Assembly (NCBI RefSeq): GCF_019175385.1
Contig: NC_083346.1
Coordinates: 58,929,821-58,993,820, forward strand
DNA length: 64,000 bases
Source of the DNA: Lycium barbarum
Lineage: Eukaryota > Streptophyta > Magnoliopsida > Solanales > Solanaceae
Reading direction: 5' to 3'
Numbering within the stretch: position 1 is the stretch's first letter; each line of letters opens with the position of its first letter. A model generated the notes under the pieces. The model was not told the DNA's origin, did not search any database, and worked only from the letters and a program-made list of their open reading frames with translations. The position numbers and the translations under genes were made by a program. This document shows positions 1 to 11,618 of the stretch, one piece after another.

Positions 1-1284
1 AGGGTGTTCATTGTATTGATATTTTTGACTAGGGTGTTGGTGACTCATTTAGCATCTTAATTGCTGGATTTGAGCGTTCCGAGGCTTTACGGAAGAGAAA
101 GGTTATAGCGGAGTGGTTCGCATTGTTCCAGCTCTGCAGTTGAGGTAGCTTACAGTCTACTTGAGTTAGACTTTGATTAGTTGATTGTATGTGTTAAGAA
201 ATTGATATGAGAAAGGATGTCTAGTCTTTAGGCAAAATGTGTGTGGTTGAATTTCAATATGCTATTGATTGGGTGATTATGTGGGCTTAGTGGAACTGTT
301 CGGTGTGTTGTGATCTACCGTTTGATGATAATTGTTGTTTGAAGTTAATATGATCTTCTTGATGAAATTGAGATACAAACTGTTAACCGATTATTGAAAG
401 TGATGTGACAAGATATATTTTTATATGGAAAGGCTCATTTGACCGGGGGTAAGGATGAGACCTAGACATGAAAAGGCACATTTGATCGGGGGTGAAGATG
501 TGACCTAGATTATAGGCTCGTGGTCCGAGGTTCATTCCTGAACGAGTATTACATAGACACCATGGGTCCCCTGCAAGTCATGCCTATTAGGCAATGACAC
601 CAATTAGCATGTATGTACATGAGTGATCGGTGACTGAGTAAGTGATATTGATATTAGGAGGTTTATTCCATTGTTGTTCACGTTGACTTGATTATTAGTA
701 CTCATCGCTGGACTTGATTGCTGATATCTTTGGTTGACTTATTTTGGGCTATTTGATTTTGTGTTGTTGATTGGTCTGTCTATTTTATTGATTTTATGAT
801 TCATGCATGATACTAATCTTAGTCGGCCTATGATATCTACCGGTACATAGTGTTTGTACTGATACTACCTTGCTACATTCTTTTGAGTGCAGATTGTGAT
901 CCAGCTAATGCTACCCGACCTCACATTTAGCGTTGAGGCCATTTGCTGACAGATTGAGGATGAACTTCTATCCGTGCTAGGCCGCTCGAAGATATTTTTT
1001 ATCTAATGTATACTTCCTTTCCAGACATTGATGGTTATTTATTTAAGACAGTATACATTCCTTAGACATGTTTTTGATTAGAGTCCTTGTACTATGACAT
1101 TCGAATTTATGACTTCTGCATTTACGTTGTTATTTTATGGCATGACTATTTATTGACTTATCTTGTGTTTAACTGTTATGAATTTGTTAAATAAAATTAA
1201 CTTGAATGAGTAGATGGTTAGGCGTATCGGTTCGCCCACTAGGAGTTCGTGTGGGTGCCAGTCATGGCGGGTTGCATCGTGACA
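1..1284 (+). repeat. 5' LTR of element A, 3' part only
   Basis: The LTR ends in CGTGACA at 1278-1284, like the end of the 3' LTR at 8972. The block around 808-900 (CTTAGTCGGCCTATGAT and a GCAG acceptor-like site) aligns with 8484-8580, and the distances to the LTR end agree (476 and 488 bp). No credible gene is seen in it. Confidence 0.85.
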
Positions 1285-1320
1285 CTACTTTATTATAATT
1301 GATATCTGGAACAATCGAAT

Positions 1321-1331
1321 TGGTATCTGAC
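1321..1331 (+). other. Degenerate primer binding site, tRNA-iMet type
   Basis: TGGTATCTGAC resembles TGGTATCAGAGC, the complement of the initiator tRNA-Met 3' end used by many gypsy elements. It lies 36 bp after the LTR end, farther than the 4-bp gap in element E, so it has decayed or been displaced. Confidence 0.6.
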
Positions 1332-1351
1332 TCTTATCTCTTCGCTTACAG

Positions 1352-2866
1352 ATGGTGATGACTCGAGATATGATAGCCCAAGACTAGGTTCCAGAGCCCG
1401 CAGCTACGGCTGGCTCCAGGGGACGAGCGACAACCAGAGGACGCGATCGAGCTAGAGGTTGTCGGGCTACCCCAGCCAGGGGCAGGGCTCCATCGGTAGG
1501 GCAGCGGCGTGAGAGATCTTCGTCTCCACAGCCTGGGGTTCAGTAGGTTCGAGACTAGACCGTCGAGGATGGTGAGGCTCCAGCACGGGTACACCCTGAA
1601 GTCACTTCAGAGCTGACTATGCAAGATACTATGGCTCGTGTTCTACTCCATTTGGATGCCCAGCAGGCTGCCACTGGTGTTACTACTCTGGGCGGAGGAT
1701 CACAGACTAGAGTTGGGGCGTAGACCCCTGAGCAGAGACTGACCCACGTAGCTCACCCTGCTACGGCTATGGCTCCATGGATGGATGCAGTGCCAGCCCT
1801 AGGAGATGATCTTAGACCCGTGGCAAGACCTGTTATGACTTTGACTGATTAGGATCTAGTTGGGAGTTTTAGGAAGTTAGAGCTGTCGAGATTCTCGGGT
1901 ACTTTTGGAGAGAATACGTATGAGTTCATCTTGTACATGCATGAGTTGTTGTATAGGATGGATATTTTTTAGACCCACGGGGTTGATTTTGTATCTGACC
2001 AGTTTCGCTGAGACACGAAGACCTGGTGGAGGTATTTTGTTTCTTGCATACCTGAGGGTTCTCCTCCACTGACTTGGACACAGTTTCATCGGGCCTTCCT
2101 CTAGAAGTATGTGCCCCGATCTTTGAGAGAGGTACGCAGGGAGGAGTTGCTGTATTTGTAGCAGAAGGGATTGTCTGTGGAGACCGATGTTACTCACTAC
2201 TTGCATTTGGCCCGTTATTCAGCACCCCAGATTCCTACTGAGCCTGACAGGATTCGACGTTTTGTTGGTGGCTCCTTAGTTCTCTTCATATTCCTTGCCT
2301 TCAGCTTGAGGCCATGGGGGCTTCCTTCCAGTCCATTGTTAAGCATGCTTCTTTAGTGGAGGCCACTAAGGCCCGCGTATTTAGTGGAGTTAGTGAGAAG
2401 AGGCAGTAATAGTTTGAGAGTTATGGTGATTCCAGCTTGAGGAGTGTCCAGTCTTCTAGGCCCTATCAGCTCTATTCCTGCCGCGTTGTGCACTCAGCAT
2501 TGCAGGCTTCATCTAGTGGGCCATCCAGATAGAGGTCCCTGAGAGCTTGTTTTCCCGTGCAGTTGACAGGGTTGCGCCAGCTGGGTCTTCAGTTTCAGTT
2601 CATTAGACTCCGGCTTCTAGAGGTTGCTTTTCGTGTGGAGAGCCCTGTCATTTTTCTAAAGAGTGTCCACGACCCAGGCAGGGTCATCAGTTCCAAAGTA
2701 CTACGATATCTTCAGGTAGTCGAGGTGGTGTTTCTTTTAGGGACGGTGCTCAGTCAGGCTGCGGTGGTCATCAGGTTTCTAGAGATGGATCCCAGGCTGG
2801 TAGAGATGGGTCCCAGAGTAGACCCGAGGCGGATGCCTCATATACTATCATAGCAGGTACCATTTA
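1352..2866 (+). pseudogene. gag: gag pseudogene of element A
   Basis: Gag is the structural protein that forms the cytoplasmic particle and packages the RNA. The first ATG is at 1352 and a stop follows after 11 codons. A proline/arginine-rich N-terminus leads to a retrotrans_gag-like domain at about 1877-2210 with the family words KTWWR, LTWTQF and KYVPRSLRE. In-frame stops interrupt it at several places. A CCHC zinc knuckle (C-x2-C-x4-H-x4-C) is intact at 2625-2666 but in another frame, so at least one frameshift lies between. The frame continues into protease, as expected for a single gag-pol ORF. It cannot make a full protein. Confidence 0.85.
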
Positions 2867-3308
2867 TGTCCGACATAGAGCAGTATCTGTATTATTTGAT
2901 CCTGGATCCACTTTTTCGTATGTGTCTGAATATCATGCTATTGAATGGGATTTGCCTTATGATAGCATAGATGTACCTATTCTTGTGCCTACTCCGATCG
3001 GAGATACTGTTGTGGTTGATCGAGTTTATCGGTCATGTTTCGTTACTTTTATAAGATATGACACTTGGGTAGATTTGATGATACTTGATATGGTGGGCTT
3101 TGATATTATTATGGATATGACCTGGCTTTCTTCTTATCATGCAATCTTGGACTGTCATCCCAAGACAGTCACTTTAGCCATACCGAGCATTCCTAGACTT
3201 GAGTGGAGGGGTATGCCTAGCCCTGCTCCGAAGAAGATTATTTTCTTTCTTCAGGTGAAGAAATTAGTCAACAAGGGGGTGTTTAGCTTATTTGGCTCAT
3301 ATGCGTGA
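2867..3308 (+). pseudogene. pol: Protease domain of element A pol
   Basis: Retropepsin-type aspartic protease that would cleave the polyprotein. The active-site word D-P-G-S is at 2898-2909, followed by the family word TFSYVS; D-P-G-S in place of D-T/S-G is usual in this plant clade. A second family block (VGFDIIMDMTWL) lies around 3090-3125. The frame is open from 2922 to 3308, then shifts by +1 before RT, so polyprotein synthesis is broken here. It is continuous in frame with the zinc knuckle upstream. Confidence 0.8.
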
Positions 3309-4218
3309 CACAATTGTTGCATCTCCACCCCTTGAATCCATTCCCATTGCAAGCGAGTTCGCGGAGGTATTCCCATTCGATCTGTCGGGTATGCCACCCG
3401 ATCACGATATCAACTTCTGTATTCTCTTGGATCCGGGTACTCGCCCTACACCTGCCGAGTTGATTGAGCTTAAGGAGCAGTTACAGGATTTATTAGGTAA
3501 GGGGTTTATTAGACCGAGTGTCTCCCCCTAGGGTGCTCCTGTGTTGTTTGTGCAGAAGAATAATGGATCTATGAGGATGTGCAGCGATTATCGCTAGTTG
3601 AACAAGGTTACTATTCGGAACAAGTGTCCTATGGCTCGTATTGATGATTTATTTAACTAGCTTCAGGGTGCTTCAGTGTTCTTGAAGATTGACTTGCGTT
3701 CAGGCTACCACCAGCTGAGGATCAAGGCTGAGGATATTTCGAAGACAACTTTTCGGACAAGGTATGGACATTATTAGTCTCTGGTGATTTCGTTTGGGCT
3801 TACCAATGCCCCGACTGCAGTCATGACTTTGATGAATGGAATCTTTAGGCCATTTCTTAACTCTTTTATGATTGTATTTATTGATGATATTTTGGTATAT
3901 TCCAAGAGTAGAGAGGAGCATGAGAGCCTTCTTCGCACTGTACTTGGGCTATTGAAGAAGAATAGCTTATTTGCTAAGTTCTTGAAGTGCGAGTTTTGGT
4001 TTGAGTCTGTGGCATTCTTGGGCCAAGTTGTGCCTAAGGATATGATCATAGTTGATCCTCAGAAGATTGAGGTTGTGAGGGATTGGGTGAGGCCCACTAC
4101 TATGACAGAGATCCGTAGCTTCGTGGGTTTGGCCAGCTACTACCGTCGATTTGTGAAGGGTTTTTCTTCTATTGCTTTGTCATTGACCAGATTGACTCAG
4201 AAAGATGTTCCCTTCTAG
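3309..4218 (+). pseudogene. pol: Reverse transcriptase domain of element A pol
   Basis: RT copies the element RNA into cDNA. The N-terminal family block (EFAEVFP, LPG-like, KGFIRPS) starts near 3352. The finger/palm words [12 protein letters not shown] and FGLTNAP are present. The catalytic FIDD is at 3877-3888, so both metal-binding aspartates survive. Stops interrupt the frame near 3529, 3595, 3658 and 3775, several by CAG-to-TAG type changes as expected for methylated silent copies. The connection domain (RSFVGLASYYRRF) ends near 4190. Non-functional. Confidence 0.88.
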
Positions 4219-4812
4219 TGGTCCGATGATTGTGAGGAGAGCTTTCAAAAGCTCAAGACTCTGTTGACTTTAGCCATGATTCTAGTATTACCCGTGGAGG
4301 GTAAGGATTTCTCAGTTTGTTGTGATGCATCCCGTGTGGGTTTGGGTGCTGTCTTGATGCAAGAGGGTAGAGTTATAGCCTATGCTTCCCGTCAGTTGAA
4401 GATCCATCAGTGGAATTACCCTACCCATGATTTGGAGTTTTTGGCGGTGATATTTGCTTAGAAGATTTGGAGGCATTACATGTATGGTATCCATTGTGAG
4501 GTTTTCACCAATCACCGCTGCCTTTAGCACGTGTTTACCTAGAGAGATCTTATTTCCAGGCGGCATCGATGGATGGAGGTCCTGAAGGACTATGACATCT
4601 CTATTCTTTATCATCGAGGGAAAGCCAATGTTGTTGCTGATGCCTTGAGTCGCAAAGCCATAAGTATGGGGAGTTTAGCTCATTTGATTGTTTCTGAGCA
4701 TCCGTTGGCCATGGAGGTTCTGACTCTGGCCCACAGTTTCATTAGTCTTGATATTTTAGCCCTAGACAGAGTTTTAGCTTGTGTTGAGGCGAGATCGTCC
4801 TTCTTAGATTAG
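4219..4812 (+). pseudogene. pol: RNase H domain of element A pol
   Basis: RNase H degrades the RNA of the RNA-DNA hybrid. The frame 4264-4461 carries the first catalytic aspartate in [13 protein letters not shown] and the glutamate block [10 protein letters not shown] stop at 4459-4461 and two more near 4528 and 4540 cut the third block. The frame resumes at 4573 with the end-of-domain words ([17 protein letters not shown]), well conserved in plant gypsy elements. It joins integrase through a linker with stops. Confidence 0.85.
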
Positions 4813-6174
4813 ATCAAGACTCGTCAGTTTGAGGATGCTCAGTTAAGCAAGATTGGAGATAGGGTTCAGAGCGGTTAGGACAGGGAGGCCATGATTGATT
4901 ATGATTGCACATTGAGGATTAAAGTGTGCATGTGCATTCCTCGTGTTGCTGAATTGATTCATTTGATTTTGATTGAGGCCCATAGCTCTCGATATTCCAT
5001 TCATCTGGGGGTGAATAATATGTATCGTGATTTGAGGCAGTACTACTGGTGGCTTTGTATGAATAGGGATGTAGCCGATTTTTTGGCTAAGTGTGGTAAT
5101 TGTCAGCAAGTTAAGTACGAGCACCAGCGACCTAGTAGCGTACTTCAAAGGATGCCCATTCCCAAGTGGAAGTGGGAGAGGATTGCCATGAATTACGTTG
5201 TAGGTCTTCCGAAGACCCTAGGTAAGTTTGATTCGATTTGGGTGATAGTTGATCAGTTGACTAAGTCCGCTCATTTCATTCCAGTTCAGGTCTCTTATAC
5301 CGCGAAGAAGTTAGCTGTGTTGTCATTCGTGATATTATGAGATTTCATGGGGTTCCTATTTTTATCATATCTGATCTGGGTACTATCTTCACGTCCTATT
5401 TCTGGAGAGCTTTTCATGATGAGTTGGATATCCGAGTGGATCTTAGTACAGCTTTTCACCCCTAGACCGATGGACAGTCCGAGCGAACCATTCAGGTGCT
5501 CAAGATATGTGGGCTTGCGCTATAGACTTTGGTGGTCATTGGAGCCAGTTCTTGCCGCTGGCAGAGTTTGTATATAACAATAGTTATCACTCGAGTAACG
5601 ACATAGCGCCTTTTGATGCTTTGTATGGTAGGAGCTGTAGATCTCCGGTTGGTTAGTTCGATGCATTTGAGGTTCGACCTTGGGGTACGGATCTATGGAG
5701 AGATCCTCTTGAGAAGGTGAGGGCCATTCAGGCCAAGCTTTTGGCAGCTCAAAGTCGACAGAAGATGTATGCGGACCTGAAGGTCCGAGATTTAGAGTTC
5801 ACCATTGGTGACCAGGTTCTATTGAAGATTTCACCCATGAAAGGTGTTATGAAATTTTGGAAGAGAGGTAAGCAGAGTCCGAGTAATATTGGGTCGTTTG
5901 AGTTTCTTGACCGTGTGGGTGATGTTACTTATGAGTTGGCCTTGCCACCAGGCTTGGCGGGAGTTCATCCAGTTTTCCATGTGTCTATGCTAAAGAAGTA
6001 CAATGCCGATGGTATTTATTTTGTTCGTTGGGACCTGATATTGCTTGATGAGAGTTTGACTTATGAGGAGGAGCCTATTGCGATTTTAGATAGGCTCGGT
6101 CGAAAGTTGAGGTCTAAGGAGATAGCTTCTGTGAAGGTGCAATTAAAGCATCATCCTATTAAGGAGGCCACTTA
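4813..6174 (+). pseudogene. pol: Integrase and chromodomain-like tail of element A
   Basis: Integrase inserts the cDNA. The HHCC zinc-binding region lies at about 4975-5130 (H..H..CGNC). In the catalytic core the first aspartate, normally in a TDF/MDF-V-GLP context, reads M-N-Y-V-V near 5190, so it is Asp to Asn. The second aspartate (SDLG, about 5370) remains, and the glutamate block (QSER) near 5475 is in a shifted frame. The frame 5717-6175 carries the GPY/F-like region and a tail (KLRSKEIASVKV, RYPRLF) resembling the chromodomain that targets chromoviruses to heterochromatin. Dead by frameshifts, stops and the lost catalytic residue. Confidence 0.85.
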
Positions 6175-6749
6175 GGAGACTGAGTCCGACATGCGTAACC
6201 GATACCCCCGGTTGTTTGCTGATTCAGGTGCTTCTCCGTCCCTTTCCGTTCGTCATTCGAGGATGAACGATGGTTTAATTGCTATCTGATGTAACGACTC
6301 GTTTGGTTGTTATAGTATTTTCAGTCACATCTGACCTGAAGGGACCGTTGACATGCTTCCCGAGGTATTTGGATAGGATTGGGAGACTTTTTGGGAAAAA
6401 TTAGTCATAAAGCGAAAAGAGTTGACTCAAAGTTGACTTTTGGTTAAACGAACCTTTTTTTCGGGAATTCGTCAATTTTGAGAAGTTCGGATGGTCATTT
6501 AGAACTTGTGTGCATATCTGGTTTGATTCCCAATGCACTTGGGTGAATTTTGGGACTTGGGTTGGGAAGTAGGATGGAGGTATTGGGGGTTGACTCGGTC
6601 AACGAGACATCCGTTGGGAATTCCAAAGCCACGGGTACGTTCGTAGCGTGTTTTTATGTGTTCCTGCATATATGGTATGTGACCACATGGCCTCGGGTGA
6701 TAGTCAGGATTTCGGGTTGCGTGATTTATGGAATTCTGGTGTCTGATGC

Positions 6750-6940
6750 CCGCTGTGGCAGAACTATAACCATCGTAGCGGCACCACTATAGAGGTTGCC
6801 AGGCCACAGAAGAGGCTAGTGCATTTTGTTGGCTGACCGTCGTGGCGGTCTGAGTGGTTGTCGAGGCGAGAGTGCCACAGCGGTCCCATTGTCGCGGAAG
6901 CGGTATCGAACAGATTATTTCATTAACTGAGTATTAAAAG
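6750..6940 (+). promoter_or_regulatory. Candidate LTR promoter A: decayed palindromes plus TATA-like box
   Basis: Degenerate CCGC..GCGG-like words spread over 6750-6903 are followed by TATTAAAAG at 6932-6940. The same plan is better preserved in the related scrap at 36801-36893. Position-based inference; no transcription data. Confidence 0.4.
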
Positions 6941-7545
6941 CCCTAAGTCCCTCATTCTTTGTTATTTCGACTTGGAGTTTTTGAGAGCTTTTCAAGGTGA
7001 TTCTTAGGAGAAACTCTTGGTGGTAACTTCTTCGATTCTCTTTGCTATTCCATTTTCCTTAATCCCCTTAGGATTCCATTATCATGATAGTTCCTTAAGG
7101 GTTGGTGATTAAAGAGGGTTCCATGAGTTCTTCTTTCTAGGCTTCTAAACCATGATTTATTAATTGCATTAGCTTATTTAAGCATGAAATTGATGACTAG
7201 AACCGATGATTGCATGATTCTTCCAAATTAGTGGCTAATTTATGGATTAGAAGTTAGAGCTTATACCTAAATTTGGGGGCTTTGCCTAGAATTCGAATTT
7301 GAGTAAATTGTTGGTTATTCCAGCTTGTAATTGATTGGAATTGATCACTTAGAGCTTAATTTCGTGTTGAGCCCTATAGATTCCTAATTTTCCCTTTCTA
7401 GTTCATAAACCCCATTCCATAGGTTGGGAATTTCGGTCTTGAATAGAAGTAAGGTTTGATTGATATTCTTCTTGATTCAAATTTCATGATTGCGATATGC
7501 TTAGACATTCATTATATCAAGGCTCAAAGGAAAGGAAAGACTAAG

Positions 7546-8567
7546 GTGTGATTGTTGGAGACTTTACTATTCGGCCTTTAGGGTAGGTTACGGTTTACCC
7601 TATTGTGAGACTTCGATTAGCGAAGCATATATTTAGACGATAGTGTCGGAAAAATGCATGTAAGCCTTCGGGTATGAAGTTGGGTTGGATATTGCCTTAG
7701 GTTGGGCCCTATATTGTGATTTGGGGCTTGACACCTCGTTGTGTTATGACTTATATTGTTCAATTGTTGTTGGCTCGATGCCACAGAGAAATAGTAGATA
7801 TTAGTGCCTTGTGATCTCTCTTGATTATAATATTGTAGCACCTTACTTTTTGTCGTTTGAGACGAGGATAGTGATTCTAATATGGCATATTGTGTAGCCT
7901 TTTATCGATATTGTTGGTGTGCCCATGCGTGGTACTTTTGATATTGATTTGAATATTGACATTGAACTCATACATTGCACGCATTCTCATCCTTCATGAT
8001 ATACTGTTGATACACTAATGATATACAAGGAAACACTATCATGAGCTGGGCTCAGTTGGATGAGAGTCACGTGAGGACCGTTGTCCAATGTTTATCCCGG
8101 AATCGAGATATGAGTGTTGGTAGCGATTGCTGAGGTCGTTGCAATAATCATGAGGGTACACGGACTTCGCGGATCCCCCATGGGTTGTGCTGCTCAGATG
8201 TGATGTTCCATTTTCGGAGTACATGTGTACGGTGCATATGCATTGCATTCACACTTCATACATTATTGCATTGCATTGTATCATTTGGCTTCTGGTGATA
8301 TTCCTGTGATTTATTGTGATACCTTTGTGATATACGAATTCGGATTGGATATACTGGGACTTGGCATAGTTGGGTTTAGATGCTATAACATAGGTGATGA
8401 TGTGTACTTGGTTACTGGGTCGTGATTGACTTATACCTTATTGATTTACTTGCTTATCTTACTTTATTGCCTTGATATGTGTTAGCTAATCTTAGTCGGC
8501 CTATGATACCTACCAGTACTTATTGTTTGTACTGACCTGCACTTGCCGCATTCTTTTATGAATGCAG
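7546..8567 (+). other. Candidate LTR intron in element A
   Basis: Donor-like AAG|GTGTGA at 7543-7551. At the other end lie CTGAC (branch-point like, 8532-8536), a pyrimidine-rich stretch and GCAG ending at 8567, about 32 nt after the branch adenine. Two hairpins sit here: CAGTAC/GTACTG (8514-8519, 8529-8534) and GCATTC/GAATGC (8548-8553, 8560-8565). Confidence 0.4.
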
Positions 8568-8972
8568 AGTTCCAGGTGGGATCGACCTCTACTCCTCGTG
8601 GCTGATAGTAGTTCGAGGGTTACTGTTTACAGTCTTACAGGGTGAGCACGAGGACATCCGTTTCCTTGAAGATTCTTTTTTTATTTATGTCTTACTTGAT
8701 ATTCTAAGACATATTGAGACTATTGATGCATTATTTTTACTTCTAGACTTGCAGATTCAAGTTAGATGCTCTTGTATGACCAGACCAGATACTGGGATGG
8801 TTTTGATGTATTTCCGCATTATTTATCTATTTATATGTCAGACTTACGTATCTCTATCTCTTCCGCTCATTTATGTGTTTATTCATGCTTTAAAGATTAT
8901 TGGGATAAAGGTGTGCTTACCGAGGTAGGAAAGGTAGGTGCTCGTGCGACTTCGTGAAATTGGGTCGTGACA

Positions 8973-9590
8973 CTTAAAGAAGGAAGGTCAAGGAATAAGT
9001 AAGGTTAAGACTTACCCTCAAGGAGAATCCACCAAAGCTATAGAATATTCGCCTCTTTCTCTCTTGGAAACTAGTTTTGGAGTTATGGGACAAATTACTC
9101 GAAATTGTGAATATAAAAGTGGGTTTCTGCCTCACTATGTTTGCTATAGCGGTCTAACCCACCGCTATAGCGGACCTCATTAACTCCCAATCCCCGTGGC
9201 GGCGATTGGCGCCCCGCTATGGTGGACTCGCTGTAGCGGAGAGCGGACCCCGTCTACTGCAGCGTCTCATCAGAACTAGAAACTCTGGTTTTTCACAAAG
9301 ATTCCACCCAGAATCCCGACACCAATCCGAGGACCTACACCCACAAACCAGACATGCACGCATAAGTAAAAATCCGGTACGAACTCACCTGTGGCCTCAG
9401 AATCCCCAACGGAGGTCTAAAACACTAAGTCAACCCCCAACGAAAATAAAACAAGTCTCAAACAAGTGCACAAAATACCAGCGCAAGCCTTTGCTTTGAA
9501 ATTCTAAATCTTTAAGTTCTTACTAGACTTGCTCCTAGTCTCGAAAATGAACTTCCAGGGTTAAAGTGGTCAAAACGCTCCTAACGACCA
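8973..9590 (-). repeat. LTR scrap, minus strand, type-A family
   Basis: Resembles in reverse the first 600 bp of the A-type LTR: a start near 9590 (TGGTCGTTAG), a palindrome array of CCGC-TATA-GCGG words at 9141-9250, and text parallel to 36940-37100. It abuts the 3' end of element A, so A may have inserted into it. Confidence 0.6.
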
Positions 9591-10027
9591 CTCGGGCCCT
9601 ACCTGCCGAGCACCGTTAAACATACTTTTCTATCATAATCATGAACATGAGTAGACCTCGGGGTTACCAGATAAAAGTCTGCTAAATCATATGAGAATAT
9701 ACTGAGAAAGGGATGAGCCCAAGAAGACCTGATATGCAACTATACTGGTCAAAAAAAGTGAGCAAGCCGTCAAGGTCACTGAGAAGTACTATACAGCGAA
9801 AATATAGGCCGAAGGGGCCATACAAAACCTAGCTAAACCATGAATGTCTACAAGCCTCTACTGAAGTATCTGACATAACGAGGTCGGGACAGGGCCCCGA
9901 CATACCCGTATGTACACAAAAGAATAACATACAAAAAGTACAATGGCAACTCAGGAACAAGAGGAGTGCTCCAATGTCAGCTGAACGACAACCTATGGAG
10001 GCTGATCACCAAACTGTCTATCTGCAC

Positions 10028-10467
10028 CTGCGGGCATGAAACGCAACGCCCCCAGAAAGGGACGTCAGTACGGAAAAAGTACCAAGTATGTAAGTCATGA
10101 AGAAAACCCGGCCTTAATAAGACTCGATGTCATCGTACCCAACCGCAGTGGTGTGCATAATTGTTGTCGTACCAGGCCGACTATAGCGCGGCTCGGTGTC
10201 ATAAAATAAATACACATATATAAAGCATGCATGAGAGCTCAAAGCAGTGTTACGACGCTATCAGAGTGACGTAAGGTCGTTGTACCTCCGATCATCATTA
10301 TGGAACTATCATCATCAACATAACTTACTTTGAAGGATATCATAAAGAGGTCAAGAACAAAAGTTTCTAGCATATCTAAGAGTAGAGTCGTTATGGAATG
10401 ACTTTCATTTACGTTTCGTTTCGTTATAGATCATGCAAAAATAAAAGAAGAGTTAGCCTTAACATAC
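10028..10467 (-). other. Candidate LTR intron in element B
   Basis: On the minus strand, donor GAG|GTATGTTAAGG starts the intron at 10467. The acceptor block with CTGAC and CCCGCAG ends at 10028. Shorter (440 nt) than in sister LTRs. The 5' arm of hairpin 1 is mutated (10079-10084). Confidence 0.4.
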
Positions 10468-11177
10468 CTCAAGTGGTCCAAATAATCCAACAACAAGCTT
10501 ATCACCACTAGAGCGCCATTCCTATAACAAAGGGATACATATACAACTTAAATGCCATTTTCATATTACGTATATCAACAATAACTCTATTCTAAGTAAA
10601 ATGGACAGCCTTTCCCCTATTTCATAATCATCACCACAAAATCCATAACCAACAATTAACATAACAACCTCATATGATCTCCTTTAAAGTCATATTCTCC
10701 ACATTTAAAGATATACCATTGAGAAACCCCATATACATTTGTATACAACACTTCCTCAACATTAACTATTATCCCTTATAACAAGATTTTGCTCAAAACA
10801 CACTAAAAATCATTGCTCAAGTTAAATTACAACTCAACGTATCATCAAGTTCATGTTTGAACCTTTCCTCCAATTTCTTTCCCTCAAACCTTAGCATAAT
10901 TACCACATAAACCCACAAACATGGAAATAAGATGAAATCTTACCTTAAGAACTCAAAAACACTTCAATTCAAAGATCACTTCACCTTGGAATATCCTCCA
11001 AAGCTTCTACAAGAAGAAGAGCAATTTTCAACAACACTTTGAAAGCCTAAGCACTTTGATTCTCAATTTAATCTTTAATTCTTGTTTGGGAGAGTGATTG
11101 AATATGTTGGAAAAGGTTTCTAGAGCTTTCATGAACTTAGGGTTTAGTTAAAAATAACTTAAAATGAGGGAGGTTGT

Positions 11178-11390
11178 AATATATAAAATCAGCAAAATCC
11201 ACCAACTCAGAAAATACGAACCGTATAAAATTATACGGCCAACATGCTATCCGTATAATTTTACACGGACCGTATAATTGGTCTGTATCTTACCATCTCA
11301 AAATTCTGCCTTTTCTGTAAATTTTTCAAATCCTTAAATACGATCCATATCTCAAAAGTACGGACCCTATCATATAAATACGGTCCGTAT
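11178..11390 (-). promoter_or_regulatory. Candidate LTR promoter B: ATACGG palindromes plus TATA-like box
   Basis: Repeated CCGTATAA and TTATACGG words, often facing each other, lie at 11215-11390. A TATATATT-like box lies just downstream on the minus strand at 11178-11188. Same plan and palindrome as LTRs C, D and E. Confidence 0.45.
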
Positions 11391-11604
11391 TCCCCATTTC
11401 CAAAACCAGCTTTTGTCGAAATGTATTCTCTCCGATTCTCTTATTCTCTATTCCTTCCATAATTTTCCAAACATTAACTTAAACCCTTATAAACATAAAA
11501 TAGGCATGTCCAACCTCATATAACCTCGAAGACAATCCCGGTGTCCAAAACTAAGACAACTAACGTACGACAAATCTAAATGTATAAAACTTCGAGGTGC
11601 AACA

Positions 11605-11618
11605 TTCTTTCCCCCTTA
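11605..11618 (-). other. Polypurine tract of element B
   Basis: On the minus strand it reads TAAGGGGGAAAGAA, immediately before LTR start TGTTGCACC. This is the plus-strand DNA primer site used in reverse transcription. Confidence 0.8.

Larger units (their letters stand above)
1..8972 (+). mobile_element. Element A: old Ty3/gypsy chromovirus, plus strand
   Basis: The order is LTR remnant, primer-site remnant, gag, protease, RT, RNase H, integrase, chromodomain-like tail, LTR. PR-RT-RH-IN order defines Ty3/gypsy, and the tail places it with chromoviruses (Tekay-like by resemblance). It is the only element in the window on the plus strand. Frames are broken by many stops and several frameshifts. 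A block shared by the two LTRs (808-900 and 8484-8580) is only about 80% identical by eye, so the insertion is old. The start of the 5' LTR lies outside the window. Confidence 0.9.
6290..8972 (+). repeat. 3' LTR of element A
   Basis: It begins TGTAACGACTC and ends GGGTCGTGACA, 2683 bp. The polypurine tract just upstream is degenerate. The start is homologous in style to the minus-strand scraps at 36130-37401 and 8973-9590. No gene is seen; the open frames inside are short and unrelated to any domain. Confidence 0.85.
9591..11604 (-). repeat. 3' LTR of element B, outer end truncated
   Basis: The LTR start on the minus strand is TGTTGCACC at 11604, directly after a polypurine tract. The outer end lacks the TGTCACGAC seen in sister LTRs and stops at 9591 in text comparable with the terminal part of LTR E (CGAGCACC). 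It is about 2.0 kb against 2.6 kb for sister LTRs. No gene is seen. Confidence 0.7.
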